From Malus domestica (Eukaryota; Streptophyta; Magnoliopsida; Rosales; Rosaceae): 64,000 nucleotides of DNA. This document shows, piece after piece, positions 1 to 14,992 of the stretch. Positions within the stretch are counted from its first letter, which is position 1. Each line of letters begins with the position of its first letter. The position numbers and the translations under genes were made by a program. The notes beneath the pieces were generated by a model. It worked only from the letters and a program-made list of their open reading frames with translations, was not told the DNA's origin and ran no database searches. The stretch lies in the NCBI RefSeq assembly GCF_042453785.1, contig NC_091667.1:35394001-35458000 (forward strand), given 5' to 3'.

Positions 1-627
1 ATACAAAATTTACACATCAATCAACGATCCAGATAATTTGATCCTTAAGTTTCAGACACTAAGGTCCGAAGTGGATCAAATTCCACTGCCGTTCTGTTAA
101 TTTTTGAAATTTCAATGGATGAGTGCGTGTTTTGAATAAATAAAAGTATTTGAACCAAGAAAAACCAGACACGATAATCGTTAATAACACAAAGTACGAG
201 GTCCAAATTCGACACGTGTTCCTACGTCTTTCACAAGACAACATTCTTGTCAGCGAGCCGAAACACACCCGAGAAAGAAATGAGAGGCACCACCGCATCT
301 CCTCACCACTCGCCACGTACACATTTTCCAGCTACAGCGAGTGGGCCCCCTGGGCACCAATAGATCTCGTAGCCAATCAAGAATCAATAAGAGCACCACC
401 TTCGCTCCACGCGTCCTGGATCGCGAAATCCCACCGTCCACGTCTCTCTCATATTTCCAAGCCAGCGGTCCCCATAAACACGCCTGGCGATCATCCGACG
501 GCGGAGAAATAATCAACGGCTGAAATTAGAAGCCGGTCTACGTCTCTCAGCTTTTTCATGCAATTGAAAAGAAGCCCTTCTTCTTCCAAAAAAGAAGAAA
601 CGAAGCCCTTCACTTTCAGGCTGTGGA
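1..627 (+). promoter_or_regulatory. Upstream region of the PP2C gene with ABA-type elements
   Basis: This stretch precedes the PP2C start codon. A G-box/ABRE (CACGTG within ACACGTGT) lies at 212-219, and a CE3-like word (CCACGCGTCC) at 407-416. Further ACGT cores lie near 314 and 439. Clade A PP2C genes are commonly ABA-induced through such elements, so the motifs fit the downstream gene; the regulation itself is inferred. The last ~60 bases are purine-rich and probably 5' UTR. No clear TATA box was fixed. Short open frames on both strands here show no recognisable protein. Confidence 0.55.
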
Positions 628-2906
628 ATGAATGAAAAGATGAGACGAAAGAGCTACGTCATCGAAGCCAAGAATGCTCGGCGACAGAGACTCGGAGTCC
701 GGCGACTGAAGTACACGTGTCATACGAAGAATATCCAGGTGAAAATCACCGGCGACGACGATCAGAAACATGCTCCAGAAGATCCTAAGTCATTGGAGTT
801 GAAGAAACAAGAGAAAGATGTTGGGACTTCGATGGAGATGTTGTCGGTATCGTTTTCGGAATCGGAAAACGAAGTCGTGTTGTCTAGTGGGTCCGTGGCC
901 GGATCAGATAAAGGAGGAGGGAAAAGGGGTAGTGAGGGTTTGGGAGCGAGGGGAGGGTACGGCGTTGTATCATTGAAGGGGATGAGGAAGGAAATGGAAG
1001 ATGCAGTGAGAGTGGAGGTAGGGTTTGGGAAATTTGACTTTTACGGGGTGTATGACGGGCACGGTGGGCCCGACGTGGCCGGGGCTTGTAGGGAGAGGAT
1101 GCATGAGGTGGTGGCAGAGGCGGTGGAAATGGAAGGGATTAAAGGGAAAAATGATGATAAAGGTGATGCCATTGATTGGGAGACGGTGATGGAGGAGTGT
1201 TTTGGTAAAATAGATGGGGAGGTGAGTGATATTGCAGCGGCGAGGATGATTGGGGCGACAGCGGTGGTGGCGGTGGTGACGGAGGAGCAGGTGGTGGTGG
1301 CCAATTGTGGTGATTCTAGGGCTGTTTTGTCAAGAGGGGGTGTTGCCTTGGCCTTGTCCAATGATCATAAGGTGCGTAATTAACAAACTTTATATATGTA
1401 TCTCTCTAACTTCGTTTCGAATGATTGTGAATGAGCTCACCTCCAAAGCATTATTCTTACTATCCAAAAAAAAAAAAAAAAAAACTAATTAGTGTGGGCA
1501 AATTAGGCCCAAATATATGTGACTCATGTCAACAATTTGTTCCAGATTTTGAAATTATTATAAATTCACATTACATATATATAGGATAAGGATACCTTGT
1601 TGAGTGGAAATTGCATAATATTGGCTATAAAATTGAAAAGGAAGACAGAAAATATACTCCAAAAGATATAAATTGTTGAAAAAAATTACGGGTAGCTAAT
1701 ATGTGATGCAGGTAGCAAGAATAACATTAGACAAAGTAATTAGTATTTGGAACAATCGGAAGAGAATTAACTTTGTCCACTGTAGTTTGTATCCAACAAT
1801 ACTGGCGGAAGGAGGAAATTGAACTCATGATTTCGTATGTAAGAATGAATGAACTTAATCGTCTGAGCTACAAGTCTCCTTTAGCGCCTTATGTACCTTA
1901 TTATTAAGATAAATGATTAGGTTTAACCAAATACTGCTCGAAAATCTTATTACGCTAGCTGAACACATTTTTTTTCCGTTCATACAACGTTTCTTAATTT
2001 CTACGTGCATATATAAGCCTGACAGAGTTGATGAGTTGAAGAGAATTGAAGCTGCGGGTGGAAGGGTCATCACTTGGAACGGAAACCGTGTACTCGGTGT
2101 GCTTGCCACTTCCAGATCAATAGGTACGTACATTATACAAACAGCGGGACATGAACCCTAATCTTGTATAAGTTAACAATCATCCCCAATAAGGGCATTA
2201 CAAATAAAATCACTAGGCATCTCGGGCCAAATAATATCCTTGCTATTAATTAGACAAGGCAAATCGAGGGAGCCTAATTCAAGCGAATGACCAAAGTCAA
2301 CTCTAAACGGTTCTAACTTAACATTCACCTGCATTAGGTTAATTAGCTTTTTTTTTTTTTTTTTCTGGGGTAAATGATAGATTTTGTTAGATTAGATGTT
2401 AGATTAGCTATCAATAGGGTTCAAACCACGCCGTCATGCAAAAGCTCAACTCTTTTCCACTATTGTAGTAAAGGGTCACTTGCTAATTTGCTTTAATTTT
2501 CAAAATACACAAGAGTATCGGATTAATATAGAAACTTTGCTAGTACACCTCACTGATTTGGTGATTTTTCAAATTAATTGGGGGTGCAGGTGACCATTAC
2601 CTGAGGCCGTATGTGATATCAAAACCAGAGGTGACGGTGACCAAACGAACCGACCAGGATGAATTCCTCATCCTTGCCAGTGATGGGCTGTGGGATGTTA
2701 TGTCAAACGACGTAGCATGTCAGGTGGTGAAGAAGTGTCTTGGTGGCCGAATGAGGAGAGTTTCCATTCATGACGAACATCAGGTTCTCCTAAATGTCCG
2801 AAGTCGCACATCTGAGGCAGCAGCAGTCTTGGCTGACCTAGCTATGGCTAGGGGAAGCAGAGATAACATTAGTGTGATTGTCGTCGACCTCACAAAAACC
2901 AGCTAG
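628..2906 (+). CDS. Clade A protein phosphatase 2C (ABA co-receptor type), three exons
   Basis: Coding exons are 628-1371, 2018-2123 and 2590-2906, with GT-AG introns of 646 and 466 bases; the product is 388 residues. PP2Cs are Mg/Mn-dependent Ser/Thr phosphatases, and clade A members restrain SnRK2 kinases until ABA-bound receptors block them. Visible signatures are KEMEDAV (about 121-127), DGHGG (143-147, metal-binding Asp143), NCGDSR (226-231), SNDHKPDR across the first junction, ASDGLWD (313-319) and SRDNIS (373-378). Trp268, in [20 protein letters not shown], sits where clade A enzymes have the lock tryptophan contacted by the ABA receptor. The N-terminal ~105 residues are basic then acidic and unconserved, as is usual. 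The frame stays open across both junctions. PP2CA/AHG3/HAI-like is the likely subgroup, but I cannot place it exactly. Confidence 0.88.
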
Positions 2907-3039
2907 CCAGCTAGCCAGCATGCATTTTATTTTTCTAGTAAATATACTGTTTTCATAAGTTAAATCATATTATTCTTTACCCCCTTACACATTCGAATTT
3001 GAAGTTACATAATTCCTTTGTTAATTGGGTAATTGAAGC

Positions 3040-3040
3040 T

Positions 3041-3084
<44 letters not shown>
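3040..3084. repeat. Compound (TA)n(TG)n microsatellite
   Basis: About 8 TA units run directly into about 13 TG units downstream of the PP2C stop codon. It is likely length-polymorphic. Confidence 0.9.
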
Positions 3085-3518
3085 GATCATTCTTGGCTAT
3101 TTCATTATTCCGATACTAATTCATTTGTGTTAGAATCATAGAAGTGTGTTGTTTAAATTAATGGGGTAATAAGAGAGTATATATAAGCCCCTTAGTACAT
3201 CCTAATAAAGAGCAATTTAATGGCTTCGGTTAGTTTTATCTATTTTTTTGTTTTGTATGGACATGTGATATCGTTAGTAGATTAAGTTGTTAAGAAAGAG
3301 AGGGATTGAAGTCGCATTGAAGTGTATTAATAAGTATGGTTGCTTTTCACAACCGAGGTCATCAAGTTCCATCTACTTTTTAATTTTGGGGTTTATAGAG
3401 GAAGTGGTATTTTCAGATAGGTTGTAGTCATTTTATCTACCTACAGATTGTTGACGCATAAATAAAGATGCTCAAATGAATAGTAGCTACAAATATATAT
3501 ATGAAATAGAGAGGCTTC

Positions 3519-3988
3519 GCTCCTCAAGATTGAGGAGGAGTTTCTCTTTGATTCATTAAGTGAACGGTGTATAAAATTTTGTACTTATGATAGGAACAGT
3601 TCATATTATAAATTATTCTGTAAAGATTACTTTAACAAAAAATCAAGGTTTTTAGTTAATCAATTGTAGTAAATAGATAGACGGTTTTTAATTTATTTAT
3701 CAAATTCATTCATCTGTTTTTATGTAGTTTGATGATTTATACAATCTCATATTTAATTGATTGCAGGGATAATCTTTATATAGTGATTTATAATATGAAC
3801 GTTTTCGATCATAAGCATAAAGTTATGTGAATCGGTTACGTACATAATAATTTAATTGATTGCAGAGATAGTCTTTATATAGTGATTTATAATATGAACG
3901 TTTTCGATCATAAGCATAAAGTTCTGTGAATCGGTTACGTACGTAATAATTTAAGTAGGAAATTCTCCTTATTCATTGAGGAGCCAAG
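3519..3988. mobile_element. MITE-like element with GCTCCTCAA inverted ends
   Basis: The left end reads GCTCCTCAA followed by a GAGGAG..TTTC word. The right end, read in reverse complement, gives GCTCCTCAA then AAGGAGAATTTC. Most of the interior is a 99-bp tandem duplication (3751-3950). A target-site duplication was not resolved, so the superfamily is open. Confidence 0.5.
3751..3950. repeat. 99-bp tandem duplication
   Basis: Two adjacent copies start at 3751 and 3850, both with ATTTAATTGATTGCAG, and differ at only a few positions. They share the words TATAGTGATTTATAATATG and GAATCGGTTACGTAC. Confidence 0.9.
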
Positions 3989-5210
3989 TTAATTCCCATA
4001 TGAAATATCAACTTTGGGTATGATCATGAGATGTAAGAGAAACCAAACTCCCCAACCTTTTGAAAAGAAGAAGCAATTCGTGATTAGGGAATAATGATTT
4101 CCTTCTTTATTTTATTAACTTACGATTTAACTTTACATGCATGCTTGTTTAACATAACAATATGCATGCACACCCTTTTCTATATATTAACAAGTGCATA
4201 AACACCTTTTTCTACATCTACTACGGCATCCACCAGAAAATATTGTACTTTATGTACCTAATATTCTGCACTCATTTAAATATTATGCCGCGTGTTATTT
4301 GAAAACCTTTTCTAGGCATCTTTCCCACATCCTTATCTAATAAATTACTTGGTGATTAGAAAATTACCGATCCCATATCAAGAGTCAAGACTTTATAGTT
4401 GCCACATCAATTGTATATAAGAAGGTTGAGGAGTGAGAATCACGTAATCAATGGAAGTCCTTGATGTTGTAATTTATTCTCGACGTATGAGGACGGGTGT
4501 CATGGATTTGTGGTTGCCATTCTTTAATAGTACATTGTAATTAGTATTGGTCATACTCTGACAAAGACTTTCATACTACGAGTATATTGTCACCGAGAAT
4601 CAGTTCTGTTAGAGAGAACTCCAGTGCTCCAAAGTCTCTTTAAGAGATGGTGCAAGATTTGGTATCAATAGTATCATATGAAGAAAAAAGATGTACGCAT
4701 AGCGTTAAAATTACTCTTGTACTTTGCAATGACATCTTTATTTTTCATTCTTAGGTATGATTTCGATAGGCGTTTTTCTTGATTCTTAATGCACATGTTG
4801 AAAGAGTGACTCATCTTTTGCTTAATTTGCCGATGAAAATGTAGCTTATCCCCCATATCTATATGTATCCTGCTTAATCAATAAAAGCGAGAAAGCTTAT
4901 CATTTAGACTGATGGCTATATCCAACTACCATTGTACGTTGTAAATGGACTAGAAACCCTAAATGACAAGGACATATTTCAAAAAGAAAAACGTGTATCC
5001 GAATTGGAATTGATTGTGAAAGAGACCGGTAAAAATTTGACAGAAATACTTTAAATAACAAACAACCAAGCACCACCATTTTTAGTGTTTTTTTTTTGCT
5101 TTTTTTAAGAAACCCTAGTGTCTTTCCACCTCAAACGAATGGTCCTGTAGTACGTACCAAAGCAAAAAGCACAAGGAGTTTCTTTGTTTTTGGTTTATAT
5201 ATAGGAGTAA

Positions 5211-5430
5211 GTTCTCTCCCTTTTTTTTTTTTCCCTCTTCTTTTCTCCCGTCCTAATTGAACGATCACGATTAAGTCACGTCAACATCTTATATTAATTT
5301 TTTATAGCAAGAGAAAGACAAAATAAGATAATGTGAGAGGAGGGAATGTAAGGGGATGGAAGGAGGAGGGGACAAAATAAGAGAATGTAAGAGCAGGGGA
5401 TGGAAAGAGGAGGGGAGAGAATCTTAGTCA
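5211..5430. mobile_element. Candidate foldback MITE
   Basis: The pyrimidine-rich left end (TTCTCTCCC...CTTCTTTTCTCCC) is roughly complementary to the purine-rich right end (GGAAAGAGGAGGGGAGAGAA). The middle shares ACGATTAAGTCACGTCAACAT with the Mutator-like MITE at 49865-50082, so they may be distant relatives. No clear target-site duplication was seen. Confidence 0.4.
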
Positions 5431-6308
5431 TTATATATATACCCGTAGTAGTAGCACCCACTATAAGAAAAGCGAGCAAAAAACTACTAATTATTTGTCA
5501 ATTAAGGAGTTGTGTGCATATCTAATTACTTTATTATTATTTATCATCCTCAAGTGATAGTGATGTTCCTTATCTTATTTATTATCGTTATATGAGTTTA
5601 AATTTTAAGATTCATGTAATGGATCAACACAAATTTCAAAACTTAAACTTATCAAATGGTAGTAAGTAGGTTGGTGAGTAGGGATGAAGCCAGAGATTTA
5701 CATGGATGGGGGCATCCTCAAACAACACTCACAAATTAAAAAGCTCAAGAATGTACAGAACGAAATGCTTATATATTAATCCATAAAGTTTTTCATATAA
5801 CATATTACAACATTTCTCGACGTGTTTCATGTTTTGAAAGCATTGCATGACAAATTCATTACCTATACCTTCAAATATCTCTCTCTGTAAAAATAACCAT
5901 ATTATCTTTCATCCAATTTCTCAATCAATATTTATAAATTTCACCGCTGAAAATGCTCTTTCAACGATAATAGTAGCACATAGAAAAGTTGACGCTAATG
6001 TCACAAGCAATTGGAAAGGTACACCTTTTCACCTAAAGTGAGTGGGGGCATCCGCCCCTAGGCCCAAGGTAGCTCCATGATGGTGAACATTACTATTACT
6101 TGACCATGACGAGCAAAAATGTACCCACCAGGTTATCATACATTATTTTCGCTACCAAAAACAACAAATCTTGGTATACCCTAAACCCGAAGATCGAAGT
6201 AAAAGTATTGTTAATTAAGGTGAATTGCTCAAAATATTTGATAATTGACTAAATTTAAGAATGGAAAAATGCCTGGTGCTTGGTGAGTACACAGTTAGAT
6301 CTGCAAAG

Positions 6309-6832
6309 CTGGTTTGGTATTTTTGTGCTTTGAAAAAAAACTGATTCTGCTGTACTGTGAGAAAAAACAGATGTGATATAAAGTAGCAGAGTGTTTGGTA
6401 AACTTTTTTTATAAAAGTGCTTTTGGAAAAAAAAAAAAAAACAGTATTATAATGTTTGGTAAACTTTTATCTAAAACAGCTGTGACTGTGTGAAATGAAT
6501 TAAAGTAAGCAAAATATCAAAAATAAAGGTGAATTACTAAATATACTTTATTTTTATTAAAAGAAAAATATTTATAAACTTTATCTTAAACATATAATCC
6601 AACATTTAACAAGAAATCATAATCCAACATTTAACATATAATCCAACATTTATGCCACTTCACGTTTTCAGATTTTTTTCAAAGCTCATTTATACTGCTT
6701 CACGTTTTAAGCTTTTTTTTTTTCACCTAAAATTATGAAAATAAGCTGTTTGTAAGTGTTTACCAAACACCATTTTGAACTTAAATTTTTTTAATACCTA
6801 CTTTTTATAAAAACATCTCAGTATCAAACCAG
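6309..6832. mobile_element. Candidate MITE with CTGGTTTGGTA ends
   Basis: The left end CTGGTTTGGTATTTT and the right end (reverse complement CTGGTTTGATACTGA) form an imperfect terminal inverted repeat around an AT-rich 520-bp interior with GTGTTTGGTAAAC and GTTTACCAAACAC words. The target-site duplication is unclear. Confidence 0.5.
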
Positions 6833-8276
6833 TACTTAGCAGTGCACAAACTATTACTATAAACTGTGAAGTCTGTGATAAGTTTCACATGCATGCAAAA
6901 ACAATGCTGTCCTCTATTTACATAATTGCTGAAGTCCGTACGTTGTTGGTTTCCTTTTGATTTTAGGCACCGATTGAAGGAACCAACAGTATAGCGAGAC
7001 AAGAATGGATGAATCAAAAGCTAGCTAGAATCCTCAGTGCCGACAAATTTAACGTCTGTGATCATGTTTAGATATTCACGTGGACACTGTTTAACATACA
7101 TGATGGAAGATTGAATGGAGAAATGTCTCTCTCTCGATGTTTCCAGACTCGAACGATAATGTTCAGCATGAACCACAAGTTTATTTATACGTAAATTATA
7201 CACATACATAAAATAAATATTATGTGCAATAAAGATATAAGGTGCGGATAAAACTACTTTTTCAGCCCAATGTTGCTCAAGCCACTTATTATTACGGTAT
7301 TGCTCTTCACTTGTAAATGAGGTTTTATGTTTGATTTTTGAAAAAGGCGAAATTAAATTGCATTATTGCTAGTTTATTGTGAGGCCCACTCCTCTCTCCC
7401 TTAGTGTAGATAATATTTTTGTCAAAAAAAAAAAAAAAAAACTCAATGTTGTTCAATGCTGATCTACGAAGGGCCGCTTGATAATTATGTTGTCTTTAGT
7501 TTCACTATTTCTTGAGTTTTCAAATTTTGACCTTGAGTTTTTCACTTTTCGGTTTTAGTTTTTATTTTTATTTTTTTAAATTAGAAAAATGAAATTAGTT
7601 GCTAAGAAAGGTTTCAATTTTTAGTTTTCTAAACAGTGAAAATTAAAAATTAAAAACGAAATAGTTATCAAACAAGCCTTTACTAACTGAGGTGATTAAC
7701 CAATCTAATATGTAGAAAACCAATATCAAAGTTCTAAAGTGATGGTTTTAAACCCTAAAACAACCAACAATGTCAATAATGAGATTTGCTCAACACTTAT
7801 CTCTTTAAGAAAGACTTGAAAGAAATCCTAATTATGTATAAAACAATAGTTAACTACCATTCAATCTAACTTCTAACTAATAAGAGGGCAGATGATCAAG
7901 ATTTTTGTTATTATGCAACACGCGCACGATTGAGAAACTTGTGGTGTAACTAAGCACTTTGTCAAATTAGAGGAAAAGAAGACCAAACTTAGCAAATTAT
8001 GCAAGAGCAACATGTTGTCCACCAATATCTTTTATGATTTATCACTAAAAATTTTGAGAAAATTAGGAGTGGGGAAGATAAGATTATGACATTCCACGTG
8101 AGGAAAAACGTGATTAGTCAATGAACCATTAACATCATTCGCTAATTAAATGAGGATTAGCGCACAAAATTAAGCCATTTGTGAGTAATGAGAATCACGA
8201 TTTGACCTCTTTTCCCTCTCTATCGTTACTATAAAATTGGATAAAATGGCTATGATGTGCCAACATATATATGCAA

Positions 8277-8422
8277 GAGAAATGCTAAGGAGACTACTCT
8301 TCATGAACCCTCTCATCTCACAGTTTAACGTTAACTTTCGTGTCAACATTGTGCCAAAAACATGAAGTTGTAAAGAATCCATGGAGAGTCTCATTTGTAA
8401 GAGAGTTTCCTTAACATTTCTC
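8277..8422. mobile_element. Short Mutator-like MITE (146 bp)
   Basis: The ends are GAGAAATGCTAAGGAGACT and, in reverse complement, GAGAAATGTTAAGGAAACT. Flanks carry ATATATGCA on the left and ATATATGTT on the right, an imperfect ~9-bp duplication that fits a Mutator-like origin. There is no coding capacity. Confidence 0.65.
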
Positions 8423-9589
8423 ATATATGTTATATAATTGCGATTGTTGTTCAACTAGTTGAGACCAATGTTTTTCAGTGTACAAACTTTGTAGTCGAAT
8501 TTGTTTAGTTCTTAATCGTCTTTTAAAGATCGCAACAAAAATTAGTTACATTTATTTGGACATCCTTTTGTAAGATTTTTTTATATTTTTATATTTAATG
8601 AGTTAAATTATTAAATGTTGAAGGAGAAGAGAATCAAAATTATCAAACCTGGACCAAGATGTATTAAACAATATTATCTTTCGTTAATGAGGTAAAACTC
8701 CATCTACTAAATTAATCGACGATTTAATTTTGTAGTAAAACTCACGCCGATCTCTATAAATAATTTCCTTCAGTCGACACCAGAACCACATGATGAAAGA
8801 AAGATTTTGTGTGGATTTGGCAGAATGTTCAAAACCGAACTTGACGTTTTCACTCCTCACACAGACCGCGTAAGAAATAGGACTTGAAAGTTGAAACTAA
8901 GCAAAACTTGTTGAAGGTTAAATTGAGAGGATTTGAAGAAATGTCACATGTTAGAAAGTTGCATGTATACCCTGGAAAGTTAAACAAACCTTACAAAGGA
9001 ATAAGGTCCCCAGTCAAGATTGAGAGGCCAAAAAAGATGATTAAGATTCTTATAAATGGACTCTTTGTTTATTTGATACATATCGATGAAGATACGATTT
9101 TCGATTTTATGATCTTGAAGAGGTATATTTAATAATAAACCATTTGAATTGTTATATTTGTATTATAAAATTGGAAATAATAGAGATTATATTTTTGTAC
9201 GAATACTATTTGGCTACTGGAAGAGTAGGCATTTCTCTTATGATAAAAACTGTTTATATTATATATAGCTCCATAAAGATAGTATTTGTAAAAAATCGAT
9301 TAAAATTAGGCAATTTGGTGGTCGAACTGTTTAAAACATAAGAATAAAATTGATAGAAGCATTATTTGCTATAATAAATCGACTAAATAACTATATTTTT
9401 TATTCATCTATACAAAACAATTCATAATATGAATAATTTTGATTATAAGTAAAAAACTCACTGATTTAAATTCGAACACAAAAAAAATTGAGTTGAAGTT
9501 CTTTACGTACCACATACAACACATGGAAGCATCATCCACAAATTTTGTAATTTCAAAAAATAATTTTTTTTTAAAGAATAATAAAGAAA

Positions 9590-11075
9590 AAGTAGTATAA
9601 ATACTTGGTCTGTGTCGGCGTCCTCGTGCACACCGAAGTTAGCCGAGAGAACCAGAGAGAGGCAGAGCAAAGATTTATCGACAGACTTCTCAGAGAGGGA
9701 GTGGGAGAGGGAGAGTGCGAGTGTGGCTATAAAAACAGTTCATGCTAATTTTCGTTTCCCGCTCACTTGAATCGTCACGAAAACCCAATTTGTGATCAAC
9801 CCCAGACAAGATCAACCCTTCTCGTTCTCTCTCTCTAAATATACATCTCTGGTTTCTGCTTCTCTCTCTACATCTCAACGACCTGCTGTACGTTCCCTCA
9901 TTCTTTCTATTCAATCTCTGCCGCTCTGCAAGTTTTGTAGAAAAATGTGGGTTTCTTTTGATCTTAATTTTCCCATTTTTTATTTTTTGATTAGTTTTCC
10001 TAATTTTGTAGAAACAGAGTGATATTCTCACCCTCTCGGGCTTCCCTTTTGGGAACCCTCTTTTGCTAATGGCTTAAAACCCTAGGCTTTTGTTTGTTTC
10101 CCGGGAAAGTTGTGGCCGAGAAAATGGAAAAAAACTTTTACTTTCTGTTAATTGCTGAAACAAATGAAACGTATGCCCTTTTTTTCCTTTTGCTCGAAAG
10201 GTTTCTCAGCAGCCAAACAGAATTTCAGGAGAGAAAACAACAATGAATATATCAATTTAATTCATTTATTTTTAAATTTCCCATCTTTTGCCTTTGGTAC
10301 TTGTTGTAATTTCTTTATTTGGTGTTAGGTCTGACGGTGGTTAGGACTTTACTCTGCGGCGTTTGACTGGAAAGTTTAAAAATAATAAGTTGTAGTAGTT
10401 GTTGCTGAGGTAATGCTGGAACTGGTCTGGTACTATTCAGAAATTCAGTTCCTTTTTAATGCAATAGAGTCTGTAGTCGGCTATGAATCTAGAACGCTAC
10501 TCTCTGTTTTCCGCAAGGCTTTGTGGTAATAAAAAAATTATTTGGGACCCAGTACATAAATTAAATAGCTTCAGATGATTCTTTCATTCTTTGTGGTGGT
10601 GTGTGATAGAAATTCATGATTTAATTAGTAGATTAATAGCTTGTGTTGTGAATTTTGTGATGTGATTTAGTTTGGAAAAGATCTTGCATTGATTGTGGAT
10701 GTTGATTTAAATCAAATCCTTACTGCTTTAATAGGAAGATTCTATGTGCAAATCAAGCTTGCTTAAACAAAAAGTTTTAAACTTTACATTTTTTTAATTC
10801 CGGATACTTTAGCTTAAACCCTTTTGCTTGGAATAGTTTTTGTGATAGTTCTTCTGGTATGCCATTTGTTTTAACATTGTTTGTTATAATCTGATTGTTT
10901 AAGACAGATGCTTTAACTTTGTGCAACATGAGTGCGTTTGTACTGTGACAGAAGAATCCTTTTTTTTTAATTCTTGAAGATGGTTTTCATTGCGAATGTA
11001 TTTTTTCCGCTATATGTTACTTATGAGTATGTATTGATTGTTAGAGACTGGAGACGGATAAGAAAAAGATAATAT
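9590..11075 (+). promoter_or_regulatory. SPMS promoter, leader exon and long leader intron
   Basis: Two TATA-like words are present: TATAAATA near 9597 and CTATAAAAAC at 9727-9736. A CT-rich leader follows (about 9760-9887). A donor at 9888 (CT|GTACGT) and an acceptor before 11045 (GTTAG|AGACTGG) would give a ~1.16 kb leader intron joined 31 bases upstream of the start codon; these sites are inferred by eye. If transcription starts upstream of 9741, the leader contains an 17-codon upstream ORF at about 9741-9794. Confidence 0.55.
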
Positions 11076-14245
<3,170 letters not shown>

Positions 14246-14992
14246 TTATTAGTCGAGACAACGGTTGCTTGAGTAGCAAATGGAAAGCTAGAAAATAGAT
14301 AATTTGTCAAGTGTTGGTGGGTTGGGTTCGTGAGCTCTTCTTTCAGAGGCATTGGTGGGATTTCAATAATTGTGGATGATATGGACATTTGACATTAATG
14401 TTATTGGAAATTTTACTATGGCTATCAAATAATTATGTGTCCGACTTTAAATTATGGTTTTATACTTTATCTTTATACTCTAAATTCCGATTTTCTCAGG
14501 TACCTGTTCGGGGCTTAGGGTTTAGGTTTGGATATTATTTTGCGTTCTAATAACAATAACATCATGATTTATCCTAATTGTTTTGACGCGCTGATGACAG
14601 TAACACGACTTATCAAACTATTTTAGAGCGCTAATAACATAACGACTTTTGGATTTACGTTTAGGGTTAGCCCAAGTTGTAACGATGTGTGGGAAAATTA
14701 ATTAGGATTATGATAGATTAAGCTTTCGGTGCCTTACATCAAAACAAAAACTATTTGCTCATAGGCCCAATGGGCCAACTTACTACGAAACCCACTTTCT
14801 TGTAGTCTTTATTTTTAAACCAGGCCCAATGGGCCATATTAGACCTTTCTGTTCGTCCCATTAAACAATGCCACGAGAGAATTCAAAAACATGCCACGTT
14901 GACCAAACAGGAGAGAGAGAACGCTACAAAACTGCAACGACAATCGTGAACTGTTGTTCATAAGGTACATGGACAAGGGACGCACAGGAGGG
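14246..14992. other. Convergent 3' region between SPMS and CNGC copy A
   Basis: This holds both 3' UTRs. It includes two GGCCCAATGGGCC palindromic words (near 14763 and 14823) and AT-rich spacer with CTAATAACAATAACA-type repeats. The same region recurs at 29822-30531 and 39441-40130, which helps define the duplicated unit. No gene is seen. Confidence 0.7.

Larger units (their letters stand above)
2907..9590. other. Intergenic region between PP2C and SPMS
   Basis: No gene is supported in this 6.7 kb AT-rich stretch. It holds a TA/TG microsatellite, a MITE with an internal 99-bp duplication, several other inverted-repeat elements listed separately, and a repeat relic near 5690-6060 that begins with a 'gatgaagccagagattta' word and ends with a GGGGGCATCCGCCCC-type palindrome. 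Small open frames (for example 8884-9132) have no recognisable domain and no splice or promoter context. Confidence 0.6.

Noticed and set aside
250..516. Overlapping short frames on both strands upstream of the PP2C
   Set aside because: They lie in promoter sequence with ABRE-like motifs and match nothing recognisable.
8884..9132. 82-codon + strand frame (MKVETKQNLLKVKL...)
   Set aside because: AT-rich, no known domain, no promoter or splice context; not supported as a gene.
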